A program made the translations under genes and the position numbers. Below the pieces are notes generated by a model that saw nothing but the letters and a program-made list of their open reading frames with translations, did no database searches and was not told the DNA's origin. Below are positions 1 to 5,024 of a stretch of DNA of 5,743 nt, in pieces. Numbering within the stretch: position 1 is the stretch's first letter; each line of letters begins with the position of its first letter. Source of the DNA: Campylobacterales bacterium (GTDB taxonomy: Bacteria; Campylobacterota; Campylobacteria; Campylobacterales; JALSKU01); contig JALVWW010000335.1 in assembly GCA_027023175.1 (NCBI GenBank), forward strand, positions 1-5,743, written 5' to 3'.

Positions 1-378
1 AGGCAAAATCACACCATACACTACACAACGATAAGTTGCCAGACAAAGTATATCTTCAAAAACTACCGCAAGAGCTAAAAACAGAAAAAACCTTTTAACT
101 CTGTCAGTTAAAACCAATTTTTTATCGAGTTTTCTCTGCCACACATAAAATGATGGCAAAAGTGCAAAGTAAAAATATATCCAAAAGTAGATACCTGTAA
201 GATAGTATGCAAAGACGGGGATAACAAAAAAGAACAAATGCCAAGAGCGTCTTTTATGCTTGAATATTACTCTTTCTATCTTGTAATTATACCATTGGAG
301 GTTTGTTATGATATACCATCCAAGACTCATCGTAAAAATAATGTGTGAAATAAGAACAAATACTACTTTATAATCCAT
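1..378 (-). CDS. murF: MurF (UDP-MurNAc-tripeptide--D-Ala-D-Ala ligase), N-terminal membrane part, partial
   Basis: Reading frame starts at the ATG at 378-376 and stays open for 126 codons to the window edge, so only the N-terminus is present. A strong Shine-Dalgarno (GGAGAGGA, 390-383) precedes it. The visible protein is almost entirely hydrophobic and aromatic: membrane spans at about residues 5-25, 46-80 (probably two) and 97-126, with a basic stretch at 30-45 (LQWYNYKIERV, then HKRRSWH) and another at 82-96. No ligase motif is visible; the ATP-binding and catalytic domains would lie beyond the window. I call it MurF because Campylobacterota MurF proteins, as I remember them, carry this kind of N-terminal extension with the same LQW-Y-ER-WH pattern, and because ddl and a hydrolase precede murF in those genomes. 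MurF adds the D-Ala-D-Ala made by Ddl to UDP-MurNAc-tripeptide in the cytoplasm. The start overlaps the hydrolase gene by 11 bp, which suggests translational coupling. Alternative: an unrelated small integral membrane protein. Confidence 0.75.
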   Translation of the reverse strand, partial: MDYKVVFVLISHIIFTMSLGWYIITNLQWYNYKIERVIFKHKRRSWHLFFFVIPVFAYYLTGIYFWIYFYFALLPSFYVWQRKLDKKLVLTDRVKRFFLFLALAVVFEDILCLATYRCVVYGVILP

Positions 379-1111
379 CTAATCCTCTCCAACCCTTTAT
401 AAATTCTTCAATTTTTTCAGAAACTTTTTTTGGCTCTTTTAAAAAAAAGTAGTGATCGCCCTCAAATTCATAAAAAGTACTGTTTTTTATCAAAGAAGCC
501 ATCTTTTTACCGCTTGATAACGGAGTAGCACTATCCTCTTTTCCCCACAGTATCAATGTGGGAGAGTCAAAACTTTTAAAAATATCTTCGAAATTCTCAT
601 CAACAACATTTTTAAAAGTTTCATACATATTTTGCTTCATCCCCTCTACATCTTTTGAAGCAAATAACTTGTAAAATTTGCCGAGTCCTAAAGGTTTTAA
701 AGTTTTAAAGAGTGCAATTTTTACTTTAACTTTAAAAGATTTTTCGGTTTTTATACCGGCACTGCTTAAAAGTACAAGTTTTTTTGGATTTAACAGTATT
801 GCTACTTTTCCGCCAAAAGAGTGTCCGACAATGACATCTTTTTTTGAAGAGAGAGTTTGTAAAAAAAGCTCTACTATCTCCTTGTAGTCGAAAGTAGTTA
901 AAATTTCTTCATTTGGACTTTTACCAAAACCCGGCATATCGATATAAATATGCCTAAAATCTTTAAAATAACTTCCAAAAGCCTGCTTCATAAGCTCTTT
1001 GTTGCTGCCCCATCCATGAAGAAAAACGATATCTCTATTTTTGTCAGGATTTTTTATATCATAATATATCTCATAAGTTGCATTATTGTATGTTATCTCT
1101 TTGACTGCCAT
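368..1111 (-). CDS. Alpha/beta-fold hydrolase (MhpC-like), substrate unknown
   Basis: A 247-residue protein with a complete alpha/beta hydrolase layout. It has an oxyanion-hole HGWG at residues 32-35, the DMPGFGKS strand-turn at 58-65, and a nucleophile elbow GHSFGG with Ser98. The acid is Asp193 in LILWGKEDSATP and the catalytic His220 is in EGDHYFF. A basic helical cap lies at about 121-180. There is no signal peptide or membrane span, so it should be cytoplasmic. Length and motifs fit the MhpC-like hydrolases; the homologue between ddl and murF in H. pylori was, as I recall, annotated as a ring-cleavage product hydrolase, but nothing here supports an aromatic pathway. The ATG is 3 bp after the stop of the antitoxin-like gene and has only a weak AGAG upstream, so it is probably translated by coupling. 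Its last codons contain the murF ribosome-binding site. The fold is certain; the reaction is unknown. Confidence 0.9.
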   Translation of the reverse strand: MAVKEITYNNATYEIYYDIKNPDKNRDIVFLHGWGSNKELMKQAFGSYFKDFRHIYIDMPGFGKSPNEEILTTFDYKEIVELFLQTLSSKKDVIVGHSFGGKVAILLNPKKLVLLSSAGIKTEKSFKVKVKIALFKTLKPLGLGKFYKLFASKDVEGMKQNMYETFKNVVDENFEDIFKSFDSPTLILWGKEDSATPLSSGKKMASLIKNSTFYEFEGDHYFFLKEPKKVSEKIEEFIKGWRGLDGL

Positions 1112-1114
1112 TAT

Positions 1115-1336
1115 TTATTTGGTCTCTTTTGTTTTTTTATAAAGCTTTTGAAGAATATCGAAAGCATCGCTTAGTTTTTCATATTCATCCATATTTAATA
1201 AAACTGCTTCAAATTTATTGTTTTTTACTATAAAAACTCTTTTTTTCTCTTTTGTTTTTACACTTTTGAGTATCGAGCTAAAATTTCTTACCACTTCGGT
1301 TGCCGTATATATTTCATCGCTGTTAAAAGTTGCCAT
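1115..1336 (-). CDS. Phd/YefM-family antitoxin-like protein, no adjacent toxin
   Basis: A small protein with the Phd/YefM antitoxin pattern. The N-terminal DNA-binding half reads IYTATEVVRNFSSILKSV (compare the family's 'ta.ear.nfs.ll'). It is followed by the strands RVFIVKNNKFEAVLLNMDEYEKL and a charged, lysine-rich helical C-terminus of the sort that in true antitoxins wraps a toxin. I chose the ATG at 1336-1334 (73 residues) because AAAGG lies 8 nt upstream and the conserved fold begins right after it. An in-frame ATG at 1384 would add 16 residues (89 in all) but lacks a Shine-Dalgarno, lies inside the palindrome, and sits only about 6 nt from the predicted transcript start. Family members bind palindromes at their own promoters, and such a palindrome is present here. 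No RelE-, Doc-, YoeB- or PIN-type toxin gene lies beside it: the neighbours are ddl and a hydrolase. It is probably a stand-alone regulator, though its toxin could be elsewhere. Confidence 0.8.
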   Translation of the reverse strand: MATFNSDEIYTATEVVRNFSSILKSVKTKEKKRVFIVKNNKFEAVLLNMDEYEKLSDAFDILQKLYKKTKETK

Positions 1337-1344
1337 ATTCAAAG

Positions 1345-1349
1345 CCTTT
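1345..1349 (-). promoter_or_regulatory. Shine-Dalgarno deciding the antitoxin-like gene start
   Basis: AAAGG on the minus strand, 8 nt before the ATG at 1336. The upstream in-frame ATG at 1384 has no purine-rich stretch at a suitable distance, so this site favours the shorter 73-residue protein. Confidence 0.6.
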
Positions 1350-1375
1350 GCATAGGGTTTATAGAGATGCTTAAA

Positions 1376-1401
1376 ATAATACATAAAATTTTATGTATTA
1401 T
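1376..1401. promoter_or_regulatory. Perfect 26-bp palindrome, candidate operator
   Basis: The half-site ATAATACATAAAA at 1376-1388 is followed without a spacer by its exact reverse complement at 1389-1401. Thirteen of thirteen base pairs match; the symmetry breaks at 1375/1402. It contains the last five bases of the predicted -10 hexamer and the expected transcription start (about 1390) of the antitoxin-like gene. A bound dimer there would block RNA polymerase, which is how Phd/YefM antitoxins control their own operons. With no loop and only one G or C per arm it is a poor terminator hairpin. That it is the operator of the adjacent protein is inferred from position and family. Confidence 0.65.
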
Positions 1402-1405
1402 AACA
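1397..1405 (-). promoter_or_regulatory. Extended -10 promoter for the antitoxin-like gene, hydrolase and murF
   Basis: Reading the minus strand from 1405 gives TG, one base, then a consensus TATAAT at 1402-1397: a textbook extended -10. No good -35 hexamer is apparent, which is normal for sigma-70 promoters in Campylobacterota. Transcription would start near 1390, giving a leader of about 54 nt to the ATG at 1336. It lies in the gap just after the ddl stop codon, so it would give the downstream half of the gene series its own expression. Confidence 0.6.
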
Positions 1406-1407
1406 TA

Positions 1408-2442
1408 TCATTTGCACTTTGCGGCATTTATGGAGTTGATATATTTGTAATCTATTGAGATATTTCTCTTTTTTGGAAGCAAAACATTCTCAACAACAGC
1501 ATTAAAATCATCAAAAAGATAGTTGGCAAGGCTTCCGGGGACCGGATTTATCTCATTTATATAAAGTCTTTCCTCTTTTACAAAAAAATCACATCTTACA
1601 ATAGCACCTTCAAACATATCTTCATAAAGTGATATAAAAGTTTTTTGCATATCTTTTTGTAAACTTTTGTCTATTTCAGCCCTGTTGGCACCCTCGCTTC
1701 TTGAAAAGTCAAGATATTTTTTATCAAAATCCAAAATAGACTCTTTCAAAGGCTCTTCAACAAAGGAAAATATATAGCCCTCTTTTGTTTTTACTCCTGC
1801 AAGGTTATACTCTTTTATGCCTTCAAAAAAAGGCTCTATGATAACAGTATCATCAAACTCATAGGCAACATCCAAGGCATAATCAAACTCTTTGTCATCT
1901 TTTGCCACACTGAGACCTATAGAGCTTCCTAGTCTCAAAGGTTTTATGATAACAGGATAGTTTAAAGCAAGCTCTCTTGTATCACTCTTTCTTAAAACTT
2001 GATACTTCAAAATATTTACACCTCTGCTTTTTGCATAAAGTTTTGTAAACTCTTTATTGTAGCTTATGACGCTTCCTTCAAGTCTAGGTCCGACATAATC
2101 AATACCGAAGAAATCCAAAAGCGAAGATACGGTACCATCCTCACCCTCTTTTCCATGTATCAGGTTGATAAGAGTATCAAACTCTACCCTCTTCTCTTTT
2201 AAAAGAGCTTTTTTATAAAATCCACCCTGTTTCAGAGTCAATTTTTCACTTTTTTTATATTCGCATTTACTAAAAAATGATGCTTTCATATCTTTTTCAT
2301 CTATGAGATAAAACTCTCTTTTTGCATCACAAAATATAAATATCTTACCTTTTTTTATCACATTTTTTAGTGTTATGGTGCTTACTATACTTATCTCATG
2401 CTCATAACTTACTCCGCCAAAAAGTATTGCAAATTGACTCAA
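1408..2442 (-). CDS. ddl: D-alanine--D-alanine ligase
   Basis: ATP-grasp ligase of 344 residues, a normal length for Ddl; it joins two D-alanines to make the dipeptide that MurF uses. Visible signatures: GGVSYEHEIS at 9-18 (Glu14 contacts the first D-Ala), HGKEGEDG at 96-103, and the ATP-binding Lys167 in VIIKP. The omega-loop type GSSIG is at 172-176 (Ser174), and the metal and substrate residues are Arg283-Cys-Asp285, Glu297 and Asn299 in NEINPVPGSLANYLF. The SLANYLF ending after PGS is the style I associate with Campylobacterota Ddl. All catalytic positions are present. The start is TTG at 2442: the first internal Met is residue 52, after the essential Glu14 motif, and AAGGA lies 6 nt before the TTG. 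The gap to ruvA is 9 bp, with the ruvA stop overlapping the Shine-Dalgarno. It ends in TGA just before the internal promoter and palindrome. Confidence 0.97.
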   Translation of the reverse strand: MSQFAILFGGVSYEHEISIVSTITLKNVIKKGKIFIFCDAKREFYLIDEKDMKASFFSKCEYKKSEKLTLKQGGFYKKALLKEKRVEFDTLINLIHGKEGEDGTVSSLLDFFGIDYVGPRLEGSVISYNKEFTKLYAKSRGVNILKYQVLRKSDTRELALNYPVIIKPLRLGSSIGLSVAKDDKEFDYALDVAYEFDDTVIIEPFFEGIKEYNLAGVKTKEGYIFSFVEEPLKESILDFDKKYLDFSRSEGANRAEIDKSLQKDMQKTFISLYEDMFEGAIVRCDFFVKEERLYINEINPVPGSLANYLFDDFNAVVENVLLPKKRNISIDYKYINSINAAKCK

Positions 2443-2448
2443 TCTATA

Positions 2449-2453
2449 TCCTT
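2449..2453 (-). promoter_or_regulatory. Shine-Dalgarno for the TTG start of ddl
   Basis: AAGGA on the minus strand, 6 nt before TTG at 2442-2440. It overlaps the ruvA stop codon (TAA at 2454-2452). Ribosomes finishing ruvA would therefore clear or reinitiate at this site. Confidence 0.75.
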
Positions 2454-3006
2454 AGCTTAATTTTTTAAGTGCTTCTTTTATAAGCGAAGCTGTATCACTG
2501 CTTTTACAGGCAAGTAGTATCTTTTTAACTTTCTCTTTGTTAAATCCCAGACTTTCAAGTGCCTGAAGTGCTTCATTGAAGCTTTTACTTTCATTTGAGC
2601 TTAAACTATCAAGAGAAAAGTCACTAAGCTCCACAAGTATCCTTTTTGCACTTTTCGGTCCGATACCCGGAACCATTTTGATGCTTCCTATATCATTCGA
2701 AGCCAAAGCTTTTGCAAAAACAGAAGGTGTAAAAGTAGAGCATATAGCCATAGCGGTACTAGGACCTACGCCGTTTATCTTGATAACTCTGTCAAACATA
2801 AACTTTTCATCCAAATCCAAAAAGCCATATAAATTATCACTATCTTCTTTGATGATTTGAGTAATATGCAAAGAAATAGGTTTGCTCGAGTCTATTTTAG
2901 AACTGCAATTTAGTGATATATGTATAAGTCTTGTTATACCATGTGCTTTTAGATATAAAAGTGTAGGCTCTTTTTTTACTATTTCTCCCTCGATTCCCAC
3001 TATCAT
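2452..3006 (-). CDS. ruvA: Holliday junction branch migration protein RuvA
   Basis: DNA-binding subunit of the RuvAB motor that moves Holliday junctions during recombinational repair; tetramers hold the four-way junction while RuvB pumps the DNA. At 184 residues it is slightly shorter than E. coli RuvA (203). Domains in order: an N-terminal OB-fold (1-62, beginning MIVGIEGEIV). Next is a domain with two helix-hairpin-helix motifs, at about 73-91 (VIKINGVGPSTAMAIC) and 108-127 (SIKMVPGIGPKSAKRILVEL). A serine-rich linker covers about 131-142. Last is the C-terminal RuvB-binding three-helix domain (143-184, with ALQALESLGF). The ATG overlaps the stop of the upstream FapA-like gene by one base (TAATG), so translation is probably coupled. 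Neither ruvB nor ruvC is in the window, which is common in this phylum. Identification is secure. Confidence 0.97.
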   Translation of the reverse strand: MIVGIEGEIVKKEPTLLYLKAHGITRLIHISLNCSSKIDSSKPISLHITQIIKEDSDNLYGFLDLDEKFMFDRVIKINGVGPSTAMAICSTFTPSVFAKALASNDIGSIKMVPGIGPKSAKRILVELSDFSLDSLSSNESKSFNEALQALESLGFNKEKVKKILLACKSSDTASLIKEALKKLS

Positions 3007-4913
3007 TATATGTCAAACTCACTTTTTCTGCTTATTTGATATTCACTCTCTTCGACTTTGGAAAGAGTGATACTTTTTGATATTTCGCCCTCTTTTGTTA
3101 CATGGGTAATCTCAACTTTAGGTGAAAGCAGTACAAATTTTATCTCATTATATTCATGCCACACAGAGTGATTTATGATCTTGGCTTTAAGTATGGTTGA
3201 CTGGATATCGTCTATCTCTTTTTTTATATTTTCTCTCTCTTCTTTTTCTTTTTTGTATTTGCCTAGTATTGCATTGTATGTAGCAACAAGCTGCTGAAAA
3301 TCTTTTATCTTTTTTATAAGAGTTTTGGCAGGCTCTTGACCTGATTTTTTTAACTCTATTATCTTTTGTTTTACAAGCTCTGCAGGCTCTCTGTTTTTAT
3401 CGATCAGCATTTTTTTGTCTCTTATGACTTTTTTAGTGGTGTTTATGGCTGATTCTATTTTTTTGAGCTTTTTTTCCAACTCGTCAATTTTTTCATAAAA
3501 GCCCAAAACCCTCGAAGGGTCTATGATAAATTTATTATTTGTTCCTTTGAGTTCTGATATTTCTATGATTTCGGAAGCTATCATGGTAACATTTGAAACC
3601 AATTGTTTTATAAAGATTCTCTCTGCTGTTATTTCTCCACCTATTGCTTGCTCTATTTTAACTACTTTAGCATTAACCCTTCCGCCTTCAAGTCTTTTTA
3701 TATCTACATTTTTACCCTCAGCATAACCTCTGTGTACACTGATATCTATTTCATCAGCATAAATAGAGGCATTTTTATGCGTTTGTCCACCTATTTTTGC
3801 TTTTTTGGCTTTTACAACTGCTCCGCTTCCTATATTGCCTTCTACCATTATCTCTGTGGTTTCCACACTCATGCCAGGACCTATGGCATCTTTTAAAACA
3901 TCACTCTCTTTTATATTTATTTTCACATTCGATTCAAGGTTTGCCTCAATTGAACCGGTAGTCTTAAACGATACCTCTTCTATCTCCATATTGTCATTTA
4001 TGTCATATTTGTCACCATCTTTGTTTACATAGCCATCTTTTTTGGCAACAAAAATAATCCTGTTTTCATCCTCTTTTTTTTCTATATTTTCACTTACGGT
4101 AAAATCTATAGAGTACTTTTGTATCGGTTCTTTTACTTTTAGAAGCTCCCCTTTACAGTTTCTGCCATTCCTGCCCTCTTTGGCTTTGATATACTCTATT
4201 ATGATATCACCCTTTTGAACAGCTTGAATATATCCTCTTTTGGAATAGTCTATCCTGCCGTGTTCATCTTTTTTGTTAATATTTTTTTTATAATGAAATA
4301 TAAGATTGTCGTTTATAGGTGCTATCGGCTCAACACAGTTACACACGATAAATGTATGGTCTTCATCCAGGAAGTTATTTATTCGTATCTTTGATACTAT
4401 CTTTTCAACCTCTTTTTCCATTTCACTTTGAAATATAGATATAAGCATAGACTGTTTTAGCAATCTTTTGTTGATTTCTCCGATAATATAATCTTTTAGT
4501 TTACTACTGTATTTAATGTCAAAATTTTTCTTTATTGTTGCTATTATCTTTGTAAGAAACTTATTACCTCCAAGAATTATCTCAAGAATGGGCGACTTAT
4601 CTTTCTCTTTTAGAAATATTTCTACTTTATACTGCTGTTTTATCTGCAACTCTTCATTAAGCAAAAAATCTTCATCTCTAAATTGCTCTATATTTGACTT
4701 GTTTATCTCCATCCATTCGTCATCTTTGTGAGTTTTAAAAACACTCTTAAACGACAAAAGAGTAAAATCAAGCTGGTTTAGAGGTATATTTTGAGAAGAT
4801 GAAATATTTTTTAACTCCTGGTTAACATTTTCAGTATCTATTATAATATTTTGAAAACCGACCTCTTGGGTTTGATTTTCATTTTCATCTTTACTTTTGC
4901 CAAATAAAGTCAA
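3006..4913 (-). CDS. FapA-family (DUF342) protein
   Basis: A 635-residue cytoplasmic-looking protein with no signal peptide or membrane helix. A polar, acidic N-terminus (1-50) leads into an alpha/beta region (about 85-200). The DUF342-type segment KGDIIIEYIKAKEGRNGRNCKGELL is at 234-258. Then come glycine-spaced short strands (about 285-465, for example GNIGSGAVVKAKKAKIGG and RLEGGRVNAKVVKIEQAIGGEITA) typical of a right-handed beta-helix. A lysine/glutamate-rich coiled coil occupies about 472-580 and a small beta domain 585-622. Vibrio FapA helps polar flagellar assembly and responds to sugar-transport signalling; whether this protein does so is unknown, and no flagellar gene is visible. It heads the minus-strand series and stops one base into ruvA. 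The start is TTG at 4913, preceded 5 nt away by AAAGGTG; the next in-frame Met is residue 68 and a stop lies upstream at 4943-4941. The family is secure, the function not. Confidence 0.88.
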   Translation of the reverse strand: MTLFGKSKDENENQTQEVGFQNIIIDTENVNQELKNISSSQNIPLNQLDFTLLSFKSVFKTHKDDEWMEINKSNIEQFRDEDFLLNEELQIKQQYKVEIFLKEKDKSPILEIILGGNKFLTKIIATIKKNFDIKYSSKLKDYIIGEINKRLLKQSMLISIFQSEMEKEVEKIVSKIRINNFLDEDHTFIVCNCVEPIAPINDNLIFHYKKNINKKDEHGRIDYSKRGYIQAVQKGDIIIEYIKAKEGRNGRNCKGELLKVKEPIQKYSIDFTVSENIEKKEDENRIIFVAKKDGYVNKDGDKYDINDNMEIEEVSFKTTGSIEANLESNVKINIKESDVLKDAIGPGMSVETTEIMVEGNIGSGAVVKAKKAKIGGQTHKNASIYADEIDISVHRGYAEGKNVDIKRLEGGRVNAKVVKIEQAIGGEITAERIFIKQLVSNVTMIASEIIEISELKGTNNKFIIDPSRVLGFYEKIDELEKKLKKIESAINTTKKVIRDKKMLIDKNREPAELVKQKIIELKKSGQEPAKTLIKKIKDFQQLVATYNAILGKYKKEKEERENIKKEIDDIQSTILKAKIINHSVWHEYNEIKFVLLSPKVEITHVTKEGEISKSITLSKVEESEYQISRKSEFDI

Positions 4914-4918
4914 AACAA

Positions 4919-4925
4919 CACCTTT
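4919..4925 (-). promoter_or_regulatory. Shine-Dalgarno for the TTG start of the FapA-like gene
   Basis: AAAGGTG on the minus strand, 5 nt before TTG at 4913-4911. No ATG or GTG is in frame between the upstream stop (4943-4941) and this TTG, so the site decides the start. Confidence 0.7.
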
Positions 4926-4942
4926 ATGGATTTTTATTACTT

Positions 4943-4948
4943 ATTATA
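4943..4948 (-). promoter_or_regulatory. Candidate -10 box for the FapA-like gene and operon
   Basis: Consensus TATAAT on the minus strand, 29 nt before the TTG start, inside a strongly AT-rich stretch. The transcript would begin near 4936 and have a leader of about 23 nt. No -35 hexamer is convincing and there is no TG extension. A second minus-strand TATAAT at 5000-4995 is an alternative. Confidence 0.5.
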
Positions 4949-4990
4949 ACTATAAAATATTAAAAGTTGAGTTAAGCCTAAGTAATGTTG

Positions 4991-4999
4991 TGATATTAT
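4991..4999 (+). promoter_or_regulatory. Candidate extended -10 promoter for murJ
   Basis: TG, one base, then TATTAT (4994-4999), an extended -10. Transcription would start near 5006, about 19 nt before the murJ ATG and just ahead of its Shine-Dalgarno AAAGGG (5009-5014). A weak TTAAGC sits 16 bp upstream in the -35 position. A minus-strand TATAAT (5000-4995) overlaps it almost completely. Confidence 0.5.
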
Positions 5000-5024
5000 A
5001 CTAGCTTTAAAGGGTGATAAATAT

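Noticed and set aside
1111..1115. Hydrolase as the toxin partner of the antitoxin-like protein
   Set aside because: The hydrolase has a full alpha/beta catalytic triad and no likeness to RelE, YoeB, Doc or PIN toxins; adjacency is explained by the operon.
950..1174. Plus-strand 74-residue hydrophobic frame
   Set aside because: It lies opposite the hydrolase and antitoxin-like gene; its hydrophobicity comes from the antisense of lysine- and glutamate-rich codons in AT-rich DNA.
1341..1350. Small inverted repeat CAAAG/CTTTG around the Shine-Dalgarno of the antitoxin-like gene
   Set aside because: Only one base separates the arms, too few for a hairpin loop, and such short symmetry is expected by chance here.
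1376..1401. Reading the palindrome as an intrinsic terminator for ddl
   Set aside because: The arms join without a loop and hold only one G or C each, and there is no stable stem followed by a T-run. Its position on a -10 box fits an operator better.
3523..4032. Several overlapping plus-strand frames of 67-97 residues
   Set aside because: All are antisense to the beta-helix region of the FapA-like gene, whose frame is continuous and family-consistent.
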